A stretch of 64,000 nt of DNA from Chloromonas sp. AAM2. Taxonomy: Eukaryota; Chlorophyta; Chlorophyceae; Chlamydomonadales; Chlamydomonadaceae. Each line of letters starts with the position of its first letter. Positions within the stretch are counted from its first letter, which is position 1. The notes beneath the pieces were generated by a model. That model made no database searches and had not been told where the DNA came from. It saw only the letters and a list, made by a program, of their open reading frames with translations. Of this stretch, positions 1-12,200 are shown in pieces. The DNA is taken from positions 395-64,394 of the forward strand of contig QAXH01004600.1 in the NCBI GenBank assembly GCA_004335635.1. The letters are read 5' to 3'. Position numbers and translations under genes: made by a program.

Positions 1-3000
1 GGAGGCGGTGGCGGTGGCGGTGGCGGGGGTGGCGTGGCCTGGTAGCGGTTCGGGCAAGCGGCAGCTGACGTACTGGGCGGTGATGACATCGTGTGTGTTG
101 ATGGACAGCTGAACCTCATCAAGCACCAGCTCCTGAAGCCACAGCAGACAAGGCACATCGAGTAGCATGGGCAAGGGCACAACCAACGCTACTAAACATT
201 CCCTAGCAATTCACCGGTCAATGGCAGGATTTGAGGCTGAACCTCTCGCAGACTCTGCCTGAATTGTACAGGATTGAGCATGCTTACCACCTCGTGCGTG
301 GCTTGCATGCTCTGCAACTCAGTGGCCGCTCTAACACTAACCTGCACGGAGGTGCTGCCCCTCAGAAGGCCGACCGCCACATGCACAGTGTCCCGCTCGC
401 CCATGCGCGCACGCACGTCCAAATCCGTAACACGCAGCTCAGCCACTATGAGAGGCTTAGGAGCCTTCTTATGAGTTGCTTGACCTTCACTTGTCGAGGT
501 GGCAGGGATTTCAACCTCAGACTCGGCTGTGATGGCTGGTGACGGTGTGGTAAGTTCAGGACCAACCGGGGGCTGGCTGGGCACAAAGTCCATGGCGGTT
601 GCAGGCGCAGTGATGGCGGTTTCAGCGGTTTCAGGGGTTACTGCGGTTACAGAGGGCGCCTTGGCGGTTGCACGCTTCAGAGCAAGTGCATCTCCTGCCA
701 GAGAGCTCATCAAACCCAGCGCCATGAGAAGTGCATCGAATTCAAACGCCACCCGGCAACCGTCCAGGCTGGCCCGTAGAAACGTCTCTCCGTCCGCCAT
801 CTGACCTTTGAAATCCAGCGTGTCTAGGGTAAACGGTGTTAGCCGCACTGGGGACAGCGCGGTGGGAGGCCCTTGCCGAGTAGCTGTAGCTGTACCATGA
901 CCCTTGCCTTGCGTGCCTGCCACGTGTCCCGACTTTCCAGCGGCCTCGCCCTTTGATGCTCCGAAGTCCCACGCCTCCTGTGGCAGCTCTTGTGAAATCT
1001 GCAGGCCTGATAGACACGCAGCCAGCCGCTGCTCGCTTGGCGCAAAGCACACCTTGCAGCTGTGAAGCTGTAACCGATGTGTGCCCGTCAAAAACGCAAA
1101 GCTGTTTCCATCTGCACCGACCTTTCCGCCGCCTGTGTCTTTCGTACCGTCACCCCTGACGTCACTCTTGCCCACGTCCGCTGTATTCCCACCAGCTGTG
1201 CTGGCAGAGGGTGTGGCTGTGGCTGTTGTGGAGCCGTTCAAAGCACTGAGTGCCAGCACCACAGGCACCTGGTGTTGCAACTGCACACTAGCTTCGTCAA
1301 TTAGTAGGTCTAACTGGAACAGCTGTGGTAGGCTGGAAGCACGGGGTGACGATTTGCTCTTCGGGTGCGAAGTGTGCGGGGCGGATGTGGGCGCCCTTGT
1401 TCGGGCAGCGGCCTTGATTGCGGCCAGAGCTTGCTTGACTGAGGTGGCTTGCTGCAGCGTGAACAGCAGGGCTGCTACAGCGCCAGGCGTCACACTCACA
1501 TGCGGGCCGGTCACACGTATGCTTACGTGTGCCTTGGCAGGAACAGGGGCAGCTGCAGGCTGGGTCCATGTCTGCTGTTCGTTAGGGTTTTGTGGCTGGC
1601 TCAAACCCTTCACCGTGATATGCTGAATTGTAATCAGAGTGACCGCATCAGCAGGCTGGGGCGGTGTTGTGCTCTGACGCGGAACAGGTACAGACGTAAC
1701 GCCACCTGTAACCGCCCATGTGACTTCGCCCACAGAAACCTCCACTCTGTGATCTGCATGCAGCTCCACCGGACCCCCCATGTGCCTCTCCTGCCCATGC
1801 AACACACCATGTGCGTCTGCATGCGCGCCAGTACTGGCATGCATGCCTGCAGCTGACATCATGGCTGGTGCCGAAGGTGCATGCAACAGTGCCTGGACCA
1901 GATCATCAGCAGAAGTAGTAGCATCAAACCCATTGGCGCTATTTAACATTGGCACACTGTCACGTGCTGAAGTGTTATTCAGCACAGGAGCCTGTAACTC
2001 CGGCAGTGGCTCAGATCGAGCTGCCAATTGAGGGTCAACTGCCGTTGATGAACCAAGTGCTGCATCATTGCCTTCACCAGCAGTGTCTGGCAGAGCAACG
2101 GACGGCTGAGGGGTGAGCAGGGGTACGACCAGGGAGCCTTGGGGTGTCATTTGGTGTTCGGACATGGTGGCAGCGGTGGGCATGATTGGCTGCTGCTCTG
2201 AGCTCGTGGCGAATTCCGGAGCACTGCGCATGTGCAGCTGGGGGTCGCCCTGCTGCTGCCAAGGCTGCTGCTGGTGCTGTTGCTGCTGGTGTTGCTGCTG
2301 CTGTTGCTGGTGTTGTATTGACGATTGCTGCCTAAGTTCATGAGCCGTGGGAGGCTGTTCACTAGGCTGTTCACTGGATGCGATAGAGAGAGAAGACGGC
2401 GCCAGGCTCAGCGTGTGGCCTGCCTGGCCTGTCACACCAGGTGGTAGCTCAAGCACCAGTGCAGCCGTGCTGCTCACCTGCAGACGAGCAGACAAGACGT
2501 TTCCTTGCACGCAAACCGTTGAAACCTGGAACTGGCATCAGCGACGGTATCCTAGCTGTTGAAACTTGATGCAGGCACAAGCGACAGCCACAACACAAGA
2601 ACGATGCAAGTAGTTGTACCAAGCAATGCGCCATGAGCACAACAGCTTCAAAGAGCCAAGTATGACGTGAGTGTCACACTGAGTGAACTGGTGTCAGAAC
2701 CACAGTGATGATAGTCACCTACCACCATGGTCACTCTGTATGGCAGTGGCTGGAGCGCCGCACGAGACGTGTGTGATTGGGCCACAGCCAGTGTCGCGGA
2801 CGTCCTACCGGCACTTGCACTAGCAGCAAGCATGGCGGAAAAGCCAGGTGCAGTTGCTGGCTGGGCCGCCGGACTCGCTCCACGCTTGACGGCTTGTCCC
2901 TGTTGAACCAGGACGGAAGCCAGCACAGCGAGGCTTGTTTGCCGCACGGTGCTTTGAGCTCCTTGGATAGCCAGGGCCACGTTGCATGTCAAGCCCAGTT

Positions 3001-5487
3001 TAAGCGCGGGGCGCACGGGTGTGCCGGGTGAAAGCGACCCTTGCACTGTGAGCGACGGCAGGCGGAGCGCAACCGCTGTAACTGCACCCTGTAGCAACGG
3101 TGGTGGCAATGCCCCGGCCGGCTGTGGTGCTTGCTCGCCTAAGGAGACAGCAAGGCTGACATCCGTCAGGCTGCCTGACAGCTGGTATTGAGTTGCATCT
3201 GATATGGGCCGCTGAGGAACAGGCAAAGCTGTGACTGTGCTTGTAGCAGCTGAAGCAGCTCGGCTTAAGCCAGGCATAGGGCTGCTGCTGGCACCAGTCA
3301 GCATACTGGAGCCCCTTGCACCGGACAAAGCCTGTTGGTTTTGGCCGTTGCCAGCTTCGCAGGTGAAGCTAGCCGGACCTACAGACACGCGCACGTGTGC
3401 CACTGTGCTGGTTCCGTCAGGCGCCGGCCAAGCATCGCTTGCTGCCTCTAAAACAGCACCTTCTCCCGCAAACGACACACGGCCGCAGAGCACGCCGAAC
3501 ATGTCCAAGGCACGCTGTGCTTTGGCCACCTTGGCTCGCTTCTTAGCCATGGCTTTCTCGGCAGCTTTCTCTGCAGCATCTGCAGCCTGGGTGGCGAAAC
3601 TGGGGGTGCTTTTCTCGGCCTCGCTGGGTGCTTGGGCTGGGAAAGCGGCAGCTGCTGCTTGAGCAGCTGCCAGCCAGGTGGGCTGCGTGCCATCCGCCTG
3701 TGCCTTGGCTGTGGCGGATTGCAGCTGAGATAAGAGCTGTGCGGAGGCTGTGATTTGAACGCAGCCCACGGCCAGTGCTGCTGCTTCCAAGACCGGGTCG
3801 GTGGAGCTCCTGCACGCATGCAGACACAGTAGGTCTGGCCAGCAATCCTCTGGAAGCATGGGCTAGGGCGACATGTGTGGGTGGTGATTGGATCGCTTGT
3901 CCTGAGCTTTGCAACTCCTTTGAGCTTGGACCTTACATACACTCCAGGATCACCGCATACGTCCCTTTTTGGGCCGCATACGTATGCGTATACGCCGTCT
4001 CCCGTCTCCTGGATGGGCTAGAAACCGACAAAGTGCAACGTGGCGGTTTCGGTGCTTTGACGCTGTTTTTGGCTTGCTTAGCCTACAAATTGCTAGCCAC
4101 TTACATACATTTTCTACGGTAAGCCACTTACAGGCAGTTTACGCCAGTTTCATGTATAAAACTGCCCAAAACGATCAAAACCGCCTGACTGTTTCTGAAC
4201 GCGGAATACTGGAGACAGCCAAGGTGGCTGTGTACATATGCGTATGCGTATGCATATGCGAATGCGGTGATCCTGATGCACTCTGCATCGCCTCCTCTGG
4301 CTAAGGCACAGTGGTCCATAAGGTTCAATTTGGCGGATGATTGTGTTTGACGAAACTAGTGTGCAAACCAGGTTTGGTGGGCTACTGCTGATGCGTCGTT
4401 GGAAAGGGGATTCACCTGGATGTCTTTGGGACCACGTGCAGAGATATGCCCGGGCTTGCCACCAGGGGTACACGTGCATTCCCTGCACAAACGACACACA
4501 TAAGCAAGCGCAGGTTTGAGCCTGGCGAGTTACAATGGTGTTCATCGTTGTGCCAGAGGGTCAGCCCGCAACGTCGGTGGGCGCGTGAACGCGCGCGGCA
4601 ATATGCTGCAGCAGGGAAGCGGAGCACTTCCTCTCGTCGTTCCTCTCGTCGTAAACGCGACGCACCAGCGGGGTTAAGCACAGCGACGGAGGGTTCTCGC
4701 ACTGCGAGCACCCAGCCCGGCAAGGACTCCTGAGCGGCTTCTGACGCCTGTTGCCAGCTGACGCCTGGCAAATCAAGCACCAGCCCCAACGGCTGCAATA
4801 CCAGCTGGACGTTTACCAGTTCGACGCTGACACAGAATGTCTTTTGAAGGACGCTGGACAACTTGCTGGCAGCCTTCACGAGCGAAGCGGCCTGGCGGGC
4901 GGGATCGTCGGCATGGCTTGCCACGGCCAACTTGCCCTTCCGGGAACGCCGCGCCTGAGACGGCAGATACAGCTGTATACGTAGACCAGAGATTGCGACG
5001 CGCGCCGCGGGCCTCCCTTGGAAAAGCGCGAGCACTAGGCCCAGCACGCCGTTGGGCAGTTGCATCTCCAGCTGATCCACCTCGAGGCTGCGTAGCTTGC
5101 CCTGCACCAGCAACCGAGCGAGCACATGACGTTGGATCATATGAGCAATGCCCTGCAGCACTGATGCCATGCCCTGTTGTCATTGGGTAGCTCTCTCCCA
5201 GAGGCAGAGTGTTACCTTGCGCAACTGCAGCTGCATCCCAGTCATTTTGGATGGGCTGAGGGATGTCATGCTTAGCTTGGCACCCAGGGCTTGGGCCACC
5301 ATGGGAGCCAGTAGCACGATGACCCTGCATATGACAGACAGAAGTCCATGAGAGGTGGAATCCACTATCGGAAACTGAGAGGTCTAGCTTCCAGGCCCCC
5401 ATGCATCACAACCTAGGCCACTCACCTGTTGCCCAAGTACCATATCAATACTGCTGCCAGTACGAGCAGCAGGCTGAGCAACCACAT
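1..5487 (-). CDS. SABRE/Hobbit/BLTP2-like bridge lipid-transfer protein, N-terminal part (partial)
   Basis: Large protein running off the left edge. The start at 5487 opens a hydrophobic segment (MWLLSLLLVLAAVLIWYLGN), followed by a stretch with the layout of the SABRE/KIP, Hobbit and KIAA0100 N-terminus: one membrane anchor, then short beta-rich units of a hydrophobic lipid groove. Exons: 5426-5487, 5216-5324, about 4670-5173 (either of two nearby acceptors possible), 2723-3809, 215-2477, and a further open stretch about 1-140 whose junction I could not phase. Exon 5 encodes a Gln/His-rich tract (about 2250-2335) and long Ala/Ser/Thr-rich linkers, so conservation is patchy. In the family these proteins act at ER contact sites and move bulk phospholipid. 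The family call rests on the N-terminus and general character; VPS13 or other BLTP members are less likely. Divergent from the gene at 5806. Confidence 0.6.
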
Positions 5488-5805
5488 GGTGGTGTCCGCT
5501 GCTACAGCCAAGCGCTCAGGTTACTGAGTAGGCATTACTCTGCTACATCGCCGAGATATGCAGATCGTCTGTATGTACGTGGAATCTACCTAAGCTATTG
5601 CCATCAACTCGCTCGGCACACCGGCCCAACATGGCTCCGAAAAAAAGCCGTTAGGGCTGTTACAACGACCCAGAGTCTTTCTGCCTGGAGTTCAGACCGC
5701 ATGAGTTGACGGTAGATTGCTGCCTTGCTCGTTTACTTACTAGCTGATATAGACTGCCGAGCTTGCGTATCTCTGCCAAAGCTTTGTTTGACCGGGCAGG
5801 CGAAA
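5488..5805. promoter_or_regulatory. Putative bidirectional promoter between divergent genes
   Basis: 318 bp between the start of the BLTP2-like gene on the minus strand and the start of the Lys/Ser-rich gene on the plus strand. It must hold both 5' leaders and probably both promoters. I see no convincing TATA box. A short ATG reading frame near 5631 ends after seven codons and cannot be phased into the downstream gene, so it may be leader sequence. Confidence 0.4.
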
Positions 5806-7357
5806 ATGGTGCGGATGCCAGTGCCCGCGCCGGACCTGCCTCACGTCAGTGAAGAGACACGTCAAGCCTTTGCCAAGGAGGCTCTGGAAGCGGTGGGTTG
5901 GCGAGGGTTCACGACCGAGAAATTGCTTTGACCGCGTTGCCGGTGCTGACATGGCATGGGCTTGGGTGTACGCATCCGGCCGAAGGCTGAATGGTGAATT
6001 TCTTGTGCATGCCATGCGACCTGCTGTGTGTAGCATCCCACCATCCTGATAGCGAGCCCACGCCTTCCCACCTGCAACCTGTACAGTCAATACTTGACGC
6101 ATGATCGTATTGCATGGCAAACGGACGCATGCTGACGCTTGGCAAGGCTATGAGGGTTTTGGCAGTGCTCTTTACACTTGACCGTGTTTGAAGATTGTTG
6201 CAGATGCAACGGCAACTGGCAAAGAAGACCAAGGCTGCTGGGGACTGGAGAGACAAAATCGAACAGGTGGGTTGGTGAACAGGAGGCAGGATTTGGCCAA
6301 GGCATGCCAAGCGTGATGAATGGGCACATGGTACATCTGCCAGCACGGCTGGATAGCAAGGTCTTTGAACGGTAGAGCAGTGGGTTCCTTACCACGGCCT
6401 GTGGTGGAGTGCATAGCTCTACGATTCTCCCCTGTATCCTACCTGCATGTTTGCTACCATGCTCGATAGTCAAGTCTAATTCCTGTCACCGTGCATGCTT
6501 CTCTGGCAGAATCTTGCTCCCAGTATTGATGAGTCTTGCTGTGATGCGGGTGCTGTTTTGACAACTCTGCCACGCCTGGCTGAAATGCACGAGTTGCGTG
6601 GTCTCCCGGAACTCTGATGCATGACTGGTGCTGAACCTGTCTGTCTGCGCTGGTGTGACTAGCCCTCCGCAGATGGCGCTAGGTGCAGGCCCTTCGGCAC
6701 CGCAGGATGAGGGCAAGGTCAAGAAGAAGCACAAGAAGGACAAGGAGAAGAAGGAAAAGAAGAAGAAGGAAAAGAAAAAGAAGAACAAACGCAAGCACCA
6801 CAAACACGTGAGTTGATTCAGGGATGAATAGCGTGGTTTGTCATGCTTTTTTTGCCAGTGGAATGCTGACGCACGGTTTTGTGGGGCGCCGTGGCTTTCC
6901 GCTGCTGCTAGGCCTATCTCTCGGCTTTTACCTTCTAACCACCCATCCCACATGATCATGTCCGTTTCTTCAGGCCATTTTCCCATGCTATGCCTACAGT
7001 CATCAATCGATTTCTTCCAGCCACAGTTCTAGCAGCCTGTCCTACAAGCTGTTAACTTGCAACCACCAATTTGCATGTTCCATGTCTGTTTCTTCAGGCA
7101 TTTTGCCCATGCCCTGCCTGCAGTCATCAAGCGATTCGTCCAGCGACAGTTCTTCCAGCTCCTCATCTTCAAGCGACAGCAGCTCATCTGATGCTGATCA
7201 CCACCACCACCACCGCCATCATCACAAGGTCCACAAGCACAGGCACAGGGAGGACGAAAAGGCATCCAAGCGGTCCAAGCACGACCGGGACAGTGAAGAG
7301 GGTTCAGATGGCGCTCGGGAGGGGCAGCACCATCACCACAAGCGGCACCGGAATTGA
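5806..7357 (+). CDS. Small Lys-rich/Ser-rich protein, probably nuclear
   Basis: Four phase-0 exons join cleanly: 5806-5892, 6204-6266, 6673-6807 and 7124-7357, giving 172 residues. The ATG at 5806 follows aaa, a good initiation context. Residues 1-50 are a moderately charged helix-like region. Residues about 64-95 are a nearly pure Lys/Glu block, followed by a Ser/Asp run, a His cluster and a C-terminal His/Lys/Arg tail. The composition resembles small nuclear RNA-processing proteins of the FAM133 or RS-like type, but I recognise no family motif and give no function. The Lys block can act as a nuclear localisation signal (inference). The intron before the last exon contains a decayed copy of that exon's 5' edge. 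Confidence 0.65.
6957..7035 (+). repeat. Decayed duplicate of an acceptor plus exon 5' end (pseudo-exon)
   Basis: This stretch matches 7082-7150 over about 75 bases. It copies the pyrimidine tract, the acceptor AG and the first Ser codons of the final exon of the Lys/Ser-rich gene, with scattered substitutions. It is a tandem duplication about 125 bp upstream of the real exon. The copy's reading frame closes soon after its acceptor. Confidence 0.7.
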
Positions 7358-9235
7358 GGCAAAGGTGTTTGGGGTGATCAGGAGGTTGCTAATAACGCCT
7401 GCACAGCGTTGCGGGACGGGTTTGTAGCTGCTGTTGTTACCACCACTGTCATTCACAAGTGGTGATCGTAACAAACCTGGGACGTTGCTGCCTGTTAAGC
7501 TGGTGTTCCATGGCCACCACGTGGGTATGACGAGGGGCTTTCAGACCCCTCTGACTGTCAAATCCGTTGCAGTGCGGCAGCAACGAGTGCCAGAATGAAA
7601 CCAAGCAGTCAGGACACTAGAGATCGTCAGCTACATTCCTCACCGTCAAGGCACTCGTTGCAGCCGGACCGCAATCGTCGCTAAAAGACCAGCCATGTCG
7701 CACGCTGCGCGGCCCATAACTTGCCAACCCGGCCACCAATTGAGGTGCCGAGCAGCTCAGTGTATACCTTCAAACATACGTGATGTTATGAGACGGGCTT
7801 TGGAGGCTGTGTGCTCCTGTACAGGCTTGTGCGGAGCTGCATCCACTGCCTGTGTGACGCGCACCAGGTCTGTCGAAGTGCAAGTTGAACGACGAAACCG
7901 ACCTAGTGCGGTATCCTAGTGCTTCGGAAGACTTATAGCATTCTTCCAGCGCACCCATTGGTACACTTGCCGGGTGGTTTTAGCTTGAATCCTGGTGGTG
8001 GGCGCGGGGTGTCGGAGATATCTACGGAATGCAACAACGGCGTGATGCCCTAGCGGATCTTGACGAACCCTGTCTAGAATCACTACACTAAACGATAGCT
8101 TTCTGGAGACCTCTTGATCGGTCACATGGGCTCTGTGGTTGCGAAGATGACGAGGGTTTTGAGACCCTCAAACAATGGTCATACCCATGTGCATGGCCAC
8201 CATAGCTGTAGTTTTGCACTTCTCAGCTATTTGAGCGTTCGCTCTCAACTACAAATCTTAAGGGTTCTCTTGCGTAAACAATAACACTGCACGTCCTGGG
8301 CTGTAGGCACGTTGCATTTCTCTTTTCCCCGTTCCTTTTACTGTTTTACCGTTCCTTTTGCAATAGCAATTTGACATCGTTGCACATCGTGGTGGGCGCG
8401 GCACATGTACAGAGGGTTGCATCCTGTAGCCATGCAAGTGCCACCACAGCTGTGGCTGCCTGTTCAGAACCCAGCATTTCTTTACCAGTTCATTCATGTG
8501 CGGCAGGTTCTACATGGACTTTCTCGTGCTGCGGCAGGTTCCAGAATTAATACCTGTCTGGTATGCTTGCGCAAGTGATCACACAATTAGCCTGATCAAA
8601 ATATCGTTGTATGGCTCGACGACACTCAGTGACTGAACTGGCAAACATCTTTTTTTGGCTTGATTTTTGCTGATGCCACAACCACTGTATGCTGGCTGGA
8701 AATGAGTCTGCTTTCAATTGTAGTTTTGCAGTGTGTGCAACTGGGGATTTTCGGTTGGATATTGGAACACGTCAGAGCTTTTATGCCATACCACTGAACT
8801 GCATTTGTAGCTGAAACCTTTGAGAGAGCGACACAAGTGGACAGTACAGTGGACGAGAAACAGAGTTTGTGGCCCTGTATAACCATGCCTACCTGTCTTC
8901 AATTGTCTGCCCCGAACCAACACTGCAACAATTTCACGTTTCCCAAAGCTATCAGACAGTTGGAAAGCCGTCTGCAGTTGAAATCTTCTTGCGCGGTGGC
9001 CTGGCTATCTTTCCACAGCATGCAACTCCCTTGACGACATCACTAGCCATCGCACAGTTCAGTGCAGGTAGCAAGCCATACATGTCCATGACCTCCATCT
9101 GCAGCGCTCACTGTGATGCACATCCTGGCAAGGTCAGCCTCAAGGTCAGGCAAGACAGGCCAGCCCCGAAACAGGAGGTATGATTTACACCTCCTTGTGA
9201 CACGAAGAATTGCAGCTGCTTTCCATCAGCCGCAG
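7358..9235. other. Intergenic region, 3' ends of two convergent genes
   Basis: About 1.9 kb between convergent stop codons. No reading frame resembles a known protein or can be spliced into a neighbour. A short imperfect inverted repeat is visible: the segment near 7507-7530 (ggccaccacgtgggtatgac) recurs inverted near 8184-8204, and each copy lies beside a small hairpin (gaggggctttcagacccctc near 7531 and gagggttttgagaccctc near 8151). It could be a degenerate element; otherwise I see nothing. Confidence 0.5.
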
Positions 9236-12200
9236 CTACCACGTCTGTGTGAGCTGCGGTGCGACCAGGGGCTTGGGCGTGTAGCCGTCCCTGCCCCGCC
9301 ACACCCACGCCACCAACCCCGCGGCTGCCCCGCTGGGCATACCCACATAGTAGGCAACCGTGAGCAGGTCCTTGGGATCGTCGGATAGCACCGCAAGCAG
9401 CAACTGCAAGGCGGATGCGCATCAGTCATGACAGTGGGATAGGCTGATCGATAGGGGGCTGCAGATCAGTCAAGAATGGATAGCTAAGAGGGTGGAAAAT
9501 GGTTTCATTGTGACCTAGAGCACTGCTGACGTAAGAAGCAAGCGTTGGCCACACAAAGCGTGGTCAGGTTTGCGCTTTGGAATCTTCGACATGATCACAA
9601 CATTCAAAAGTGTTTGTAGAACTCTATTGGCAGTTGCATGAATGTCTAAGGTGCCCCGCCTCGCACCCTAGTGGTCTGTCGCAACCAATCAAAAGTCCCA
9701 CCCAACCCTAACCCTAACCCACCTAACCCTAAGCCTACCCTAACCCACCCCTAACCCCTAACCACCTAACCCGACAGTCCCACGGGCAAAGTGTTGCAGT
9801 GTCGCTGTGCCTGAACCTGGCCTGCCATGCAACCCATGCTATTTCTCAGGCGCTTGTCAAATTCATGCTGGTGTGCACTGTAGCGATTGAAGGTTACTGC
9901 TGATGCTCTTGTGCTCGAGCACCAGTGCACTGCAGTAGGACACCCCTCGGTCGCACCTGGAAGATGGCCCAGCCCACACACACAGCCGCCAGTTGCAGCC
10001 ATGTGTACGACCCTGCACGCCGGGCAGGCGGCTTGACGCCCGGGTCAACCTGCAGACATGATTGCAGGCCTTGTTGGACTAATTTGAATGTTTACCTGCT
10101 ACACACTGAGTGACGTGCCGCTGGCAGTAGAGCTTCGCCTAAGGCTTTGGCCCAGCCATGGTCAAACAAGCACACCGGTGTTACATCAATTGATAGTAAT
10201 GGTTATGGTAATGGTAATGGTTATGGTTATGGTTATGGTAATGGTGTGACTCGTACTCTTTGCATTCGCCGTGTATGCCCTCACCTCACCTCAGACCACC
10301 ACACGCACCTTCTGAGCCCCTGTCATCATATCCACAATGTCCTGTCTATCACACTCGGTGAAGTTGTGACCATAGTAGCGGTGAAGGGCGTTCATTCGCT
10401 GTAACAACCTGCAGCGAAACCAAACGCACAAGCAAGCACAAGAGCCAGGTGCGCAAGCCACAGCAGAGAGGACTATGCCAGCACATACAATGGATTACCA
10501 GAGGCAAGGGGCAAGCGGCCAGGCTGCATTAACCGTGATGATGACTACACGGTGATTGGCCAATGTGACCAAACAGCACAGAAAAGGCTCACATGAACAA
10601 TCTTACGACGCTGACGGGCCACATCTGCGTCGTCTGGGGTGTGTGTGTGCCAGTGTGCAGTACTTCCAGTATGTCTCCATTTCCTATGTTGTTGCCCTGG
10701 GCACGTAAAAGGCTTGCCTGCTCCTAGGTACACTTACCCTAGGCCGAGACAGCCTAACCATATACACTGCATATGCAAGCCTAGCCATGCACATTACGCA
10801 CGTAAGCCTGGCCCACACTTGCCTGCCCAGCCAGGACGGCGCCGCCCCCGCTGCACGTATACGGGCCGAGCTTGCACATGCACCTCCCACCAGCTGGTCA
10901 CCCAACACACCACCCTGCAGCAACAGCAGCAGCGGGAGGAGGGGGTTCAGTCCATCCATGGGGGATGTACATCGGACTCTCGCTCATCCGGTCATTGATA
11001 GGGCAGTGTGATGAGGTTGCATGTGAGAAGGAACAAGGGCCAAGAACATCACCGATATGCCCATGTCCTGGGTGCTGGAACTCTTGGCAGTGGTCAGGAA
11101 GGAGGAGGGAGGGGTGTTCTCACTCTTCAGGAGCTGCAGGTACGCTTGCTCACGTGGCATGAAACGGTTTCAAGTCTTGATTTGTCCGTTGAGTTATTGA
11201 GCTGTGGCCTTATGTGTACTTCAACATGTAGTTCAACGATTAATCCTTGTCAGGTTACTCTGAGCCGTTTCTAAGTGGTTTTTGAGAGTGGTAGTTTTCT
11301 GGGGCAAAAAGCTGAGGCCGAATTCTCGTCAAAGGATCATAAGCTTGGGACACCTGGCATGAAAGAACTGCGCTTTGATTCATTCCAAGTTGTCAGCAGG
11401 GACTTGATAAGTCCGTAGCCAGTGTTGAGGTATGCTTAGCTGTTCATAGGTTGACATATAGGCCAAGCCCTGCTGGGGTTCACAAGCACAATCACAGTAG
11501 ACCATACGGCAAGGAGCAACATCGAACCACATGGTTTCAAGGCTGCTGAAACTAAGTACCAGGCAAACAAAGGCGCCATTGCTTAGTCCAAATCATTTAG
11601 CATAACCATCTCTGATATGAAGACTTCGCCAGTTTTAGCCCTTTTAGTCGCTTGAATCGGTTTCTCCCTTGTTTAGTTGGTTACATCGGTTTCTCCCTTA
11701 CCTGGTGTGCCCATAGAGTGCGCAGGGCTGCGTCCAGCTCGCCCATGTGGCCATGCAGCGAGTGACCCTCATGCAGCAGGCCAGCCCGCTGCAAGGTGTC
11801 CTCGAGCCACAGAAACCCTAGCTCAGCCTGCAGGAGGAAGGACAGCACATGGCGGTCGGAGGATCTCTGAATGTGCATCCGGACTAGGACAGAGCGTCAA
11901 GCAAAAAAAAAATATAGAATGCATCTGCACCGTCATCCTGCAACTCCGCTCCAGGGCAGCCCTGTAGTAATGCATGGCGAACTGGCAAAATGCGCTGCCT
12001 CCGCATGCCTCTGGCCACCACGGCGGAGGGCCCTGTTGCTTTGTTTTCATTGTTTTTCCCATCAGGGAAGCGGTGCTGGTACTAGCGGGACAGGGAAGCG
12101 ACTGCTGGGGAAGCGACTTGCGTCACAGAGGCAGTACAAGGGCGCGCCCCTGACCTGCCCTGACCTGGAGAAGAACTGGCCAAGGCAAACTGATGTGTTT

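Noticed and set aside
6486..6986. Minus-strand frame with a long Phe run
   Set aside because: Antisense of the Lys-rich exon at 6673-6807.
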